Part shown: positions 43,541 to 51,433 of the stretch, in pieces
How positions within the stretch are numbered: the stretch's first letter is position 1
How the letters are laid out: every line of letters starts with the position of its first letter
Assembly: GCA_028284905.1 (NCBI GenBank)
Contig: JANQQU010000089.1
Span: 124,001 to 188,000, forward strand
Reading direction: 5' to 3'
Source: Calditrichia bacterium
GTDB lineage: Bacteria > Calditrichota > Calditrichia > RBG-13-44-9 > J075
Length of the DNA stretch: 64,000 nt
Translations under genes and position numbers: made by a program
Notes under the pieces: generated by a model
Told to the model about the DNA's origin: nothing
The model's input: the letters and a program-made list of their open reading frames with translations, nothing else
Databases searched by the model: none

Positions 43541-44101
43541 ATGAAGGAATCGGCGCAAATATCCGAAATAGATTTGGTTGCCAGAATTAAAGATGGCGAT
43601 CCGGCAGCAGAAAGCGAACTGATTAAGCGTTTTAAAGTGATTGAAAGAATCGAGGTTATGATTCGTGCCCGTATCTATACGAATCGGGAAGACCAGGACG
43701 ATTTAATCAATGATGTGCTGTTATCGGTTGTAACGAACTTACGGCGGGGCATGTATAATCCGGAAAAGGGTGCCCTTGGCTCATATTTATGGGGAATTGT
43801 CCGTAACAAACTTCGCGATTTTATGAAACCGAATGCTGCCCGGGAGCGCAATATGGCTGCCCTGGAGCCGAATCTTGTCGACTTTCATGAGTCCGCGCTT
43901 GTAAAGAATGAGCGTAAAAATATGTTAAGAACGCTGGTTAAACAATTGGACTGGAAATATCAGGAAATTCTGATACTCAGATATTATGAAGACCTCTCAA
44001 TCGATGACATCGCCGCACAGCTGGGACTGACGGCAATGCAGGTATATAACCGTATTCACTACGCCCTTGCATTAATGCGGGAAGGCTTCAAAAAAATGTA
44101 G
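43541..44101 (+). CDS. ECF-type RNA polymerase sigma factor, locus 2
   Basis: 186 residues. Sigma-2: SEIDLVARIKDGDPAAESELIKRFKVIERIEVMIRARIY, then DQDDLINDVLLSVVTNLRRGMYNPEKGALGSYLWGIVRNKLRDFMK. Sigma-4: LDWKYQEILILRYYEDLSIDDIAAQLGLTAMQVYNRIHYAL, a clear helix-turn-helix. GAAGGGGAT precedes the ATG. It is closely related in pattern to the sigma factor at 14127 (both have the YNPEKG/FDPEKG...LG motif). Two anti-sigma genes follow at 44130 and 45130, so it is probably held by one or both. Confidence 0.9.
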   Translation: MKESAQISEIDLVARIKDGDPAAESELIKRFKVIERIEVMIRARIYTNREDQDDLINDVLLSVVTNLRRGMYNPEKGALGSYLWGIVRNKLRDFMKPNAARERNMAALEPNLVDFHESALVKNERKNMLRTLVKQLDWKYQEILILRYYEDLSIDDIAAQLGLTAMQVYNRIHYALALMREGFKKM

Positions 44102-44129
44102 TTTCGGATTGGAAAGAAAAGAGCAAAAA

Positions 44130-44894
44130 ATGACCGCAAAAAAGAACAATGTATGCCCGGAAAATCTCGAAGCAAAAATCGATAATTATCTTTCCAGAAA
44201 AATGCCGGAAAGTGAAATCGACGCTTTCGAAGAACATTACTTTAATTGTGATAGCTGTTTCGAAGAGCTTCAACTGAGGGAACAATTGAAAGGCATCCTG
44301 GAATCTGAAGCTGAAACCCTTGTGCCGGCATATTTTCAAAAAGCGGATAAAACCGCTGTGTCTTCGCAACCGGTGCAATCTTTTGCCGGTCAGGTTAATC
44401 AACCGATTAAAATGTTTCCGGAAGAACGGGATACGAAATGGTCTTATTTGTCCGGTGTAGCAGCAGTCATCCTCCTGCTTCTGGCGACTTACATCTATCT
44501 GAACCCTGGTCCGGATGATCCGATGCAGGCGCGCATTCCGGAAACTGTCAATAATGAATACTTCTCCAGCGCCTCTGAAGATAATTTTCAACCATTTGCC
44601 CAGTTGGAGCAACGGATGAACAACTTGCGGGATGGATCCGCGCAAATCATCATATTATCCGCCCCTTCAGAAACCGCCGAGAATGGAAATCTGAATTTCC
44701 TCTGGAGAAACCACGGGGAAAACGCCCCCCTGGATTTTCATATTCTCAACAATCGCGGTAATAAATTATATACTTACAAAATTGAACAAAACAACTTTAC
44801 CTTTACCGAATCACTTGATCCTGGCCGATATTATTGGGTGCTGGAGTCCTCCCGGGAAACGCTGCACATCGGCTACTTTTTAATAACCCAATAA
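44130..44894 (+). CDS. Zinc-finger transmembrane anti-sigma factor, paralogue B
   Basis: 254 residues from the ATG at 44130; a TTG at 44109 in the same frame is possible. The zf-HC2 motif FEEHYFNCDSCFEEL lies near residue ~40. One membrane helix (LSGVAAVILLLLATYIYL) is followed by an outer part ending in the same domain as its paralogues: NLNFLWRNHG, FHILNNRGNKLYTYKIEQ, LDPGRYYWVLES and LHIGYFLI. It should bind the sigma factor encoded just upstream (gap 28 bp) and release it on a signal sensed by the outer domain. Confidence 0.83.
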   Translation: MTAKKNNVCPENLEAKIDNYLSRKMPESEIDAFEEHYFNCDSCFEELQLREQLKGILESEAETLVPAYFQKADKTAVSSQPVQSFAGQVNQPIKMFPEERDTKWSYLSGVAAVILLLLATYIYLNPGPDDPMQARIPETVNNEYFSSASEDNFQPFAQLEQRMNNLRDGSAQIIILSAPSETAENGNLNFLWRNHGENAPLDFHILNNRGNKLYTYKIEQNNFTFTESLDPGRYYWVLESSRETLHIGYFLITQ

Positions 44895-44932
44895 ATTTTT
44901 AAAGCTATTATCCGCGCATTGAATTTTTCCAA

Positions 44933-44964
44933 GGCAGATGCCAGCGATTAATTAGGTATCTGCC
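44933..44964 (+). terminator. Possible hairpin terminator between the two anti-sigma genes
   Basis: GGCAGATGCC (44933-44942) pairs with GGTATCTGCC (44955-44964), 10 bp with one G-T pair and a 12-nt loop. No T-run follows, so it may be an attenuating or mRNA-processing structure rather than a full terminator. Confidence 0.4.
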
Positions 44965-45129
44965 AAATCCTTCCTTAGCGTAATCCTTTTATTTACAACC
45001 ACCTACCCTGCAGCCAACATTGCTCTCCCAAAGTATTAGATAGTTTTTTTTTAACTTTTCAAAAAAAAACCGGAATTGTGTAATAAATGATTGCAGAAAA
45101 GTAAAGTATTTAACAAAGGTCGAATTACA

Positions 45130-45882
45130 ATGGGCACATTATTTAATGAACAAGCTGGACAGGCTTGCCCGGAAAATCGATTGGCATTGATCGACGATTA
45201 TCTGGACGGCAAGCTTGACGAAGCTACAATGAAAGCATTCGAAACACATTTTTTTCAGTGTGACGATTGCCTGCAATCCCTGCAATACCAATCCGAGTTA
45301 AAAAATCTTATTAAGGACGAAACCCCGGCGTTATTTCCCAACTATCAGTCACGAGGGAATAATCCTACAGCAGAGGTTTTGCCACTCGTCCCCTCGCTTC
45401 CCCTGCGGAGTTTTGCGAACTGGGCATATCTTTCCGCTGCGGCTGTTTTGCTATCCCTGGTACTCTTTAATCTTTCCTCATTTTTGGGCAAGCATAAGGG
45501 GATCGATTTACCTTTGCCGGACAACATCAGCGCGGAGCAGGTAGCGGCTCGCTATGGTGAGAACTTTATCTCCTTGCCATCCCTGGAAGATGAGGTGACT
45601 ACCCGATCAACCGACCCCCTCGTTGAGGTTTTTCCTCCCAATGAAAGCGTGGTTACATTTCCGTTGCGCTTCAGGTGGCGATTATCATCTACAGCTGCCG
45701 GGGAGTTTCAATCCTATAAATTCAGTCTGATGGACAATCGCCGCAAGGTGTTGGACCAACAAATAATCAGCGACAGGGAATACTTCCTAAAAAGCCGTTT
45801 GATACCGGGATTATATTACTGGACTTTAAGCAGCGACTCCCACATATTCCATACGGGCAAATTTTGGGTCTTGCCACAATAA
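45130..45882 (+). CDS. Zinc-finger transmembrane anti-sigma factor, paralogue C
   Basis: 250 residues from the ATG at 45130, with AAAGGT upstream; an in-frame TTG at 45091 is less likely. zf-HC2 motif FETHFFQCDDCLQSL; membrane helix YLSAAAVLLSLVLFNLSSFL; outer domain FPLRFRWRL, FSLMDNRRKVLDQQ, LIPGLYYWTLSSDS and FHTGKFWVLP. The segment AARYGENFISLPSLEDEV resembles the TYGENFTPHGFLESRI of paralogue A, so C is nearer to A than to B in that linker. It has no sigma factor of its own in the window; a second layer of control on the locus-2 sigma factor is possible. Confidence 0.8.
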   Translation: MGTLFNEQAGQACPENRLALIDDYLDGKLDEATMKAFETHFFQCDDCLQSLQYQSELKNLIKDETPALFPNYQSRGNNPTAEVLPLVPSLPLRSFANWAYLSAAAVLLSLVLFNLSSFLGKHKGIDLPLPDNISAEQVAARYGENFISLPSLEDEVTTRSTDPLVEVFPPNESVVTFPLRFRWRLSSTAAGEFQSYKFSLMDNRRKVLDQQIISDREYFLKSRLIPGLYYWTLSSDSHIFHTGKFWVLPQ

Positions 45883-45917
45883 TTGATCCGCGGATTTAAT
45901 CTTATTTGGAATAACTT

Positions 45918-46532
45918 ATGTCCAACCCTGCCGTTTCGGCGATTGTGCTTGCTGCCGGTTTTTCCAGTCGAATGGGAGATGAAAACAAGCTATTACTCCC
46001 ATTCGGCCAACATTCTGTTTTGCAGGAAACGCTTTCGCAATTATGCGCGAGTAATGTCGCCGAGGTTATACTGGTATCCGGTTTTCAATCATCCACCGTC
46101 TTAAATAGCCTGGACACTTCCCGTATTACCATTACGTCCTGCAAGAACTATTATGAAGGAATGACGCGTTCGATTCAGCAGGGTGTGCGAGCAGTAGCAG
46201 ACACCAGCGAAGGCTATATGATCTGCCTGGGAGATATGCCTTTGATTCAAAAAGCGGAATATAATTTGTTGATAGAAGCGTTTGGCAAGGCATATCGAAA
46301 TAGTCCACAAACCATTATTTTAGCGGAATCCCAGGGGCGGCGCGGGCAGCCTGTCACATTTTCTACACATTATCGAGAAGCGATTCTGAATCACCAGGAG
46401 ATGAATGGGTGTAAGGGAATCATCGAGGATAATTATGGAAATGTTACAACGGTGGAAATGGCCGGGGATAGTATTCTTTGCGACATTGATACGATAGCGG
46501 ATTATCGGAATATCTTAAAGAGTAGGCGCTAG
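45918..46532 (+). CDS. MocA/MobA-like nucleotidyltransferase
   Basis: 204 residues. SAIVLAAGFSSRMGDENKLLLPFG is the NTP-binding signature (LAAGxSxRMGxxKLLLP) of MocA-type molybdenum cofactor cytidylyltransferases, and YMICLGDMPLIQ carries the metal-binding Asp. GRRGQPVTFSTHYREAI and CDIDTIADYRNI are also typical. It would attach CMP to molybdopterin-Mo for xanthine-oxidase-family enzymes. No other molybdenum genes are adjacent, so the assignment rests on the sequence alone; a sugar-phosphate nucleotidyltransferase is the less likely alternative. Confidence 0.85.
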   Translation: MSNPAVSAIVLAAGFSSRMGDENKLLLPFGQHSVLQETLSQLCASNVAEVILVSGFQSSTVLNSLDTSRITITSCKNYYEGMTRSIQQGVRAVADTSEGYMICLGDMPLIQKAEYNLLIEAFGKAYRNSPQTIILAESQGRRGQPVTFSTHYREAILNHQEMNGCKGIIEDNYGNVTTVEMAGDSILCDIDTIADYRNILKSRR

Positions 46533-46557
46533 TCGTAAATCTTCACCTTTTATCCTG

Positions 46558-47520
46558 CTATCTTTTAAATCCCCACATAAACCGCTCGCTACCGATACCG
46601 CTGATTAAGAGCCGCTCCTTGCGGTTACTGAGAAATTGGCTAGTCCAGTCCGTAAATCCACCATCAGCAAGAAAAAACGCATCACCTTCCCGGTTTCTCG
46701 CATTTATTTGAAAGCCAACTTCCAGATAATACCCGCGTCCACTGGTTCGCTCCCGGTCAAATTGGATTTTAACATCAGGGTAAAGTTTTGATAATGGCTG
46801 CATCAGCTTTTCTTCGAGCAACGCCTCTCGTTTGCTGTTAAAGGGCATTATCATCACCTCGATGTCTTTCGCCGGGCGTCCGACAACTGTCCCCTTTTTC
46901 AACAAGTTCAGATAAAAAATAATATGTTCGCTGAGGTTGTTTAATTCAAACTTAAATCCACCTTCATCACGCCCGGCACTGCATAATCCAAACACCATAA
47001 AATGCGGAAAAGCGCCAGGGAATTCCATCAGTTGCGGACGCATCAGGCGATGGCTACTGGCATACTTTATAACTTCGCGACTCTTGGGATTTTCCAACAA
47101 CAAACGACGACGCTGCCGGGCACACTCCAGCGCCATAACGTTGGTGTTGTCCGAACAAACTTCCGTGTTTCGCACAGTCACAACACTGTTGATTTGATCG
47201 ACAGTTGCGACGATCGAATTCGCCCCCAGCGGGGCAACCGGAGAAAGCTCCACAGCCCTGAATCCCTTTGGCAATAAACCAAATGCCAGTTGTTCAAAAG
47301 CTAATCGCTCTACCGGAGAATTGCTGGCCATTTGCACAAAGCGGTTTTGCTGATATTGATTAAAGAGATCCCTGGCAGACATCTTTTCCGTCCGTTGACG
47401 ATAAACCGCCAATAACAGGGACTGCAGGTCGGAGAGGCTCAGTCTATTCGTCAGGGCCTCCATTATATCCGGGATGCCTGAACGAGCGATGATTCGTTGA
47501 AGAATTTTGTCTGTTTTCAT
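46558..47520 (-). CDS. Conserved-looking protein of unknown function
   Basis: 320 residues from the ATG at 47520; the frame extends upstream to 47583, but that would overlap the cupin gene. No signal or membrane segments. Striking stretches are VERLAFEQLAFGLLPKGFRAVELSPVAPLGANSIVATVDQINSVVTVRNTEVCSDNTNVMALECARQRR, which recalls a class II aminoacyl-tRNA-synthetase-like catalytic core (similar to the PLGxxS...Q...RNTEV...TN..ALE pattern), and a C-terminal GYYLEVGFQINARN...ADGGFTDWTSQFL. The fold resemblance is a weak impression, not an assignment. Same strand as the cupin gene 14 bp upstream; probably co-transcribed. Confidence 0.6.
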   Translation of the reverse strand: MKTDKILQRIIARSGIPDIMEALTNRLSLSDLQSLLLAVYRQRTEKMSARDLFNQYQQNRFVQMASNSPVERLAFEQLAFGLLPKGFRAVELSPVAPLGANSIVATVDQINSVVTVRNTEVCSDNTNVMALECARQRRRLLLENPKSREVIKYASSHRLMRPQLMEFPGAFPHFMVFGLCSAGRDEGGFKFELNNLSEHIIFYLNLLKKGTVVGRPAKDIEVMIMPFNSKREALLEEKLMQPLSKLYPDVKIQFDRERTSGRGYYLEVGFQINARNREGDAFFLADGGFTDWTSQFLSNRKERLLISGIGSERFMWGFKR

Positions 47521-47534
47521 ATTCAATGAAAGGA

Positions 47535-47855
47535 TTAACGATACTCTTCGCGCACCGGCGCAAAGACGTCCAGTATCCGGCAATCCGTGATTGCTTTTCC
47601 GGAGTGAATTGCGTTGGATGGAATAACCGCCACTTCCCCTGGCGTCAGGATGCGTTTTTCTCCTTCGACCGTTAATTCGAATTCACCCTCCAGCACATTA
47701 GCGACCTGCTCATGATAGTGGGAATGAGACGGCAGCTCACTGCCTGCGGAAATATCCCAAAAGGCGAAGGTCATCTGCTCGGTATGAATAAATCTTCCCC
47801 GAAATCCAGGTAGCAATTCTTTGTCTTTGATCGACTGTAGTGGAATAAAAGGCAT
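47535..47855 (-). CDS. Small single-domain cupin protein
   Basis: 106 residues. Cupin motif 1: SELPSHSHYHEQVANVLEGEFELTVEG (His ligands, Glu), motif 2: LTPGEVAVIPSNAIHSGKAI (His). Single-domain cupins bind a metal and act as dioxygenases, isomerases or ligand sensors; the reaction is not deducible. GAGGAGAACG precedes the ATG. It is followed 14 bp later by the unknown 320-residue protein gene, hinting at a shared pathway. Confidence 0.88.
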   Translation of the reverse strand: MPFIPLQSIKDKELLPGFRGRFIHTEQMTFAFWDISAGSELPSHSHYHEQVANVLEGEFELTVEGEKRILTPGEVAVIPSNAIHSGKAITDCRILDVFAPVREEYR

Positions 47856-47918
47856 CGTTCTCCTCTAGGCTATTAAAGGCTTTTTATCTGCTAAAATGTT
47901 TTTGTATTCGGCAATTTA

Positions 47919-48236
47919 TTACTCAGATGTATCAACGCCGTTTTCATATTTCGCGATCCATTGATAAACGGCGCTTTCGATTTCTTCGGGTGAAGTTGTC
48001 TTGAGAGACTCAAGCGGATTTTGCCAATCTTTATTCACAATAACGTTTGCGCCATAAATACGATGATACCAACCGACATCGATCAGCAGATTGTCATTGT
48101 TATCATGATACAGCTGAAGAATATCTTCGGTTTTTTCCGCTGCTGCTAACCAGCCTTTCTTCGCGGTAAACCCGTATGGATCGAAAGCAATTTGCCACCT
48201 GCTAATGCTCGCTGGTATAGCTTTATTCCTGATCAT
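47919..48236 (-). CDS. Small protein of unknown function
   Basis: 105 residues, acidic C-terminus (EKYENGVDTSE), no signal or membrane segment. WQIAFDPYGFTAKKGWLAAAEKT and LLIDVGWYHRIYGANVIVNKDWQNPLES give it a normal folded-protein composition and codon use like its neighbours. I recognise no family. It lies 63 bp upstream of the cupin gene on the same strand. Confidence 0.55.
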   Translation of the reverse strand: MIRNKAIPASISRWQIAFDPYGFTAKKGWLAAAEKTEDILQLYHDNNDNLLIDVGWYHRIYGANVIVNKDWQNPLESLKTTSPEEIESAVYQWIAKYENGVDTSE

Positions 48237-48311
48237 TCTTTAGACCTATTTTGTCATACATTTTTTTAAGGTTAGAGATTATGATTTGCTTTCTGTTACT
48301 GTAAAGAGCCA

Positions 48312-48674
48312 TTACCCCCCGGCACGTTTTACCGGAAAACCTTCTTTTTGCAGGTGAGCAACGATTTTATCGCAGTGGTCGCCCTGGATGATAATTGCGC
48401 CATCCTTTAGCGTTCCCCCGGTGCCGCAAAGCTGTTTCAGGCCGCGGGCAAAATCTTTCAACTCAGCGCCTTCGAAGGGTGCATTGTAGATGGCTGTGAC
48501 TGTTTTCCCGCCGCGCCCTTTCATCTCCCGGCGCACACGTATCACACCATCCTGTTTAAATTGCGGTGGCGCTGCAGTATTTTTCTTTCTTTTCGACTTC
48601 TTACCCGGTTTTTGTGATTCGTTCACTCGGCCACTTTCCGTCGAGTAAACCAGGTTGGTATTTTTCCGTGCCAT
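48312..48674 (-). CDS. SUI1/eIF1-like translation factor (YciH type)
   Basis: 120 residues. A basic N-terminal tail (KKSKRKKNTAAPPQ) is followed by the SUI1 domain: VIRVRREMKGRGGKTVTAIYNAPFEGAELKDFARGLKQLCGTGGTLKDGAIIIQGDHCDKIVAHLQKEGFPVKRAGG. The closing region is the conserved CGTGGTxKDGxIxxQGDH signature. Bacterial SUI1 proteins resemble eIF1 and can discriminate against improper initiation. GAGGCAAT precedes the ATG. Length is normal. Confidence 0.92.
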   Translation of the reverse strand: MARKNTNLVYSTESGRVNESQKPGKKSKRKKNTAAPPQFKQDGVIRVRREMKGRGGKTVTAIYNAPFEGAELKDFARGLKQLCGTGGTLKDGAIIIQGDHCDKIVAHLQKEGFPVKRAGG

Positions 48675-48693
48675 ATTGCCTCAATTTTTCTAA

Positions 48694-49461
48694 TTAGTTT
48701 TCCAGGAGCGTAACAGTAACATTTTCCAGAACGATTTCCGAGGCTTTTTTAAGTTTTCCCGCCTGAAAAAGCGTATCAAAAGTAGCGAGGTCAACACCCG
48801 GTTGCGGTCCCTTGTAATTGTGGTAATCAGCAAAAATAATGTTATTTACCTCCCGCTGATTAAACGCCTCCCGAAAGCGAGTGCCACCACCATCTGTATG
48901 GAACTCGTACGCCAGGTAATCCATGGTATTTTTCTCCTGATGAATCCAGTAAACAAATACATCTTCATAATCCTTGCCGCCATCTTCCTGACGAAAGGTG
49001 ACTTCAATCTCATGATATTTTTCATCGCGGATGATTCCGGTGCCGAGATATCGTTTCTGTACCGCCGGGTCATTTAAGGCGTAAGGCAGCAAAGCAAAGT
49101 AAATCACGGAGTTTACGGAATTTGCATATTTACTTTGCCACTCTTCACTGAGATCAATCTTCTCATTATTCACTTCTCGGAAAAAACCTTCGTTGGTCAG
49201 ATGATCATTCACACGGCCGCTGCTATCGCTGAAAATCCGTTGGTAATGGAAAATTCCCCCGCTACGCTCGCTTACATAATGACGATCCCGGAAATCGAAA
49301 TTGATTCGGCTGGCGAGGTAATGCTTCCCGCCATGCGCTTCAATTGCCCGATCAATAATTGTTTGAGCATCGGTAGTTTCAGTTTCGCCGTAAAGTGCTG
49401 AGCCTGCAAAAATTAAAATCAATAAAAACAATAGATTGCACATCTTGCAATGGAAGGACAT
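48694..49461 (-). CDS. DUF6503-like secreted protein
   Basis: 255 residues from the ATG at 49461, chosen because GGAGTTAAT sits directly upstream (an in-frame ATG at 49491 lies before this site). Signal peptide (CNLLFLLILIFAGSALYGE). The mature part begins AQTIIDRAIEAHGGKHYLASRINFDFRDRHYVSERSGG and continues with a beta-rich LolA-like body: DYEDVFVYWIHQEKNTMDYLAYEFHTDGGGTRFREAF. That is the pattern of the DUF6503 proteins common in Bacteroidota, fold like outer-membrane lipoprotein carriers. Exact role unknown. It lies 55 bp from the DJ-1/PfpI gene on the same strand. Confidence 0.75.
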   Translation of the reverse strand: MSFHCKMCNLLFLLILIFAGSALYGETETTDAQTIIDRAIEAHGGKHYLASRINFDFRDRHYVSERSGGIFHYQRIFSDSSGRVNDHLTNEGFFREVNNEKIDLSEEWQSKYANSVNSVIYFALLPYALNDPAVQKRYLGTGIIRDEKYHEIEVTFRQEDGGKDYEDVFVYWIHQEKNTMDYLAYEFHTDGGGTRFREAFNQREVNNIIFADYHNYKGPQPGVDLATFDTLFQAGKLKKASEIVLENVTVTLLEN

Positions 49462-49516
49462 ATTAACTCCTGAGAATTCCGAAAATATCAATATTGAAAT
49501 CGTTACAACGTTTTAC

Positions 49517-50275
49517 TTATTCCATCCTTCCTACGACCAGGTGAGGAATTTGATCCAGCTGCCAGTCGATTACCAGTCCTTTTGCCGTTCGTACAGCATT
49601 TTTCCGAGAGTAAATTTTCTCAACCAGGTACAAGGCCGGTTCATAGCTAAGGGCGCCGCCGACAGATGTAATATATTTTCCATCAACCACAAAATTGACA
49701 TCGAAACGTACATCAATTTCCGGATAACGCGCCTGCAGGCTATCGCGATCACCGGGAAAGGTGGTTGCCGACAATCCGTTTAAAACCCCGGTCTCCGCCA
49801 GCGGGAAAGCGCCGTCACATAACGTAACGACATAGCGGGCTTCTTCACTTGTTTTCCGGATCCAATCCATATAAACTTTATTTTCCAAATCGCTGCTCAT
49901 ACTGGTTTCTGTGCTGGGAATGAGCAGTATATCTGTGGATGGTACATTTTCAAATGAATAATGCGGGGTAATTGTGATGCCTTCCGAGGTGACGAACGGC
50001 TTGCCATCCGGCGTAACGACAAAGCAGTTAACGTAATTATTTTTGTCCCGGTAGATCGTATGTTGCAGTATGTCATAGGGCGCCATTAACTCGGAATTAT
50101 AGACGCCATCCAGGCAAACGAAAGCGGCATTCAGTATCTTTCCATCGCTGGATTCAGGGATATCTTTCAGGGAAGCATTCAGCTTTTCCGCGCCGTCCAT
50201 ATCATAGTACCAGCCAGCGAAAACCATTAAAGAGAATAACAGAATCCCCTGAATAAGCATCATTAGCTTTTTCAT
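49517..50275 (-). CDS. Exported DJ-1/PfpI-family protein
   Basis: 252 residues. An N-terminal hydrophobic segment (LIQGILLFSLMVFAGWYY) suggests export or anchoring. The GATase1-like domain follows: LNAAFVCLDGVYNSELMAPYDIL, TDILLIPSTETS, and the nucleophile elbow VVTLCDGAFPLAETGVLNG with Cys. This is the branch also used as the N-terminal domain of GATase1-AraC regulators, but no HTH is present here. Members include amidases, chaperone/glyoxalase-like proteins and isonitrile hydratases; the reaction cannot be told from sequence. GAGGGA precedes the ATG. Confidence 0.82.
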   Translation of the reverse strand: MKKLMMLIQGILLFSLMVFAGWYYDMDGAEKLNASLKDIPESSDGKILNAAFVCLDGVYNSELMAPYDILQHTIYRDKNNYVNCFVVTPDGKPFVTSEGITITPHYSFENVPSTDILLIPSTETSMSSDLENKVYMDWIRKTSEEARYVVTLCDGAFPLAETGVLNGLSATTFPGDRDSLQARYPEIDVRFDVNFVVDGKYITSVGGALSYEPALYLVEKIYSRKNAVRTAKGLVIDWQLDQIPHLVVGRME

Positions 50276-50604
50276 GACATATCCCTCTCTGTTTCAAAAA
50301 AATTAACTGCCGGCGGCCTGATATTTCCAGGTCGCATTTACATCGCAAATATTTTTTGCGGATCCCCGTCGCGAGTATGCGTGAGCTACTTTTCCCCCGT
50401 GGCGGAAAAAATATACGCTCTGCCGGGCAGTATCACAAATTTTCCGCTAAATTTTGTATCCAAACTATCCGATATACATCAAAACCCTGAAATAGAAATT
50501 CGTTTCATTTCACTTTACAGATAGAATTCTATTTTATATATTTGATAGTTGTAGTATGAATTAAAACGAATTAAACGCATTTTACATAAATACGAGGGTT
50601 TTTC
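50276..50604. promoter_or_regulatory. Divergent regulatory region with a palindrome upstream of the IscA-type gene
   Basis: 329 bp between the DJ-1 gene (minus) and the IscA-type gene (plus). A perfect 12-bp palindrome ATAGAATTCTAT occurs at 50521-50532, about 70 bp before the IscA-type start, within an AT-rich stretch suitable for a promoter. CGCAAA/TTTGCG (50344-50360) is a short hairpin nearer the other gene. A regulator-binding role is inferred only from position and symmetry. Confidence 0.4.
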
Positions 50605-50946
50605 ATGATTGGCATGGAAATCGATGTGAAGATTAGCGATAAAGCAGTTGAGCAAATTCGCAAGCTTCAGCAAGTAGAGGGCAAAGAAGGTTACGGCCTG
50701 CGTGTTGGGGTTAAGTCTGGCGGATGCTCCGGGCTGAGCTATTTTATGGAATTTAAAGAAGCGCCGTTGGCGAATGATAATGTCCTGGAATTTGGCGATG
50801 TGAAAATTTTTGTCGATGTATTCAGCGGCATGTATTTAAACGGCAGTGAACTGGATTATACCGATGGCCTGAATGGCTCCGGTTTCGAGTGGATCAATCC
50901 CAATGCAGGACGCACTTGTGGTTGTGGCCAATCCTTTTCGGCGTAA
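50605..50946 (+). CDS. IscA/ErpA/HesB-type iron-sulfur carrier
   Basis: 113 residues with the three invariant cysteines of A-type carriers: Cys41 (KSGGCSGLSY) and Cys105/Cys107 (GRTCGCGQSF). It holds an Fe-S cluster and passes it to apo-enzymes. The length is standard. The next gene, DUF2480-like, starts 16 bp downstream and is probably co-transcribed. No other isc/suf genes are in the window. Confidence 0.95.
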   Translation: MIGMEIDVKISDKAVEQIRKLQQVEGKEGYGLRVGVKSGGCSGLSYFMEFKEAPLANDNVLEFGDVKIFVDVFSGMYLNGSELDYTDGLNGSGFEWINPNAGRTCGCGQSFSA

Positions 50947-50961
50947 ATCAGGAGAACTGAA

Positions 50962-51243
50962 ATGAGCGAAGTAAAAGTAAGAACGCCGAAAACCAAAACA
51001 CTGGATATCATGGATTTTCTCGAAGGGGGCATTTTAAGAGAAAAGAGCTTTCGGGAAAAAATAGCGGCCATCGATTGGCAAGCCGACTACCAAGATGCCA
51101 AGGTGATCATCACCGGTTGTGACAAAGTGCCGATTCCTACCTGGGCTTACCTGGTGCTTGCAGCCAACCTGGCCCCTCATGCCAAAAGAATTTTCTGGGG
51201 AGAACCCTGTAGCGCAGTTCCAATCTACGTTCGCCCCTCTTAA
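50962..51243 (+). CDS. DUF2480-like protein
   Basis: 93 residues. KTLDIMDFLEGGILREKSFREKIAAIDWQADYQDAKVIITGCDKVPIPTWAYLVLAANLAPHAKRIFWGE follows the order of the DUF2480 family of Bacteroidota and relatives (LKEKDFR..v...dWs.y....v....sadai.PTWAymL....L.PyAk.i.fG). It is shorter than typical members, lacking their ~60-residue N-terminal part and ~15-residue tail. Function unknown; the family often lies near Fe-S assembly genes, which matches its place 16 bp after the IscA-type gene. Closed by an intrinsic terminator. AGGAG precedes the ATG. Confidence 0.8.
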   Translation: MSEVKVRTPKTKTLDIMDFLEGGILREKSFREKIAAIDWQADYQDAKVIITGCDKVPIPTWAYLVLAANLAPHAKRIFWGEPCSAVPIYVRPS

Positions 51244-51250
51244 GTTTAAA

Positions 51251-51284
51251 AAAAGGCAGATCGATTTTACGGTCTGCCTTTTTA
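51251..51284 (+). terminator. Intrinsic terminator
   Basis: A perfect 10-bp stem AAAAGGCAGA (51251-51260) / TCTGCCTTTT (51273-51282) ends in a T-run, 8 bp after the DUF2480-like stop codon. The A-run on the other side could also let it serve the minus strand. Confidence 0.9.
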
Positions 51285-51433
51285 ATGATATTATCTGCAA
51301 AACTCTCCCGCAATTTTCCTCAATATAATTCCCACCGATTCAATCCATGCGCTTTATCACCGCTGCCCGCTTTTAATCGGACATTTTACATCCTGGCATC
51401 TGAATTAATCACTCCTTAATTGAAGGCAGCATA

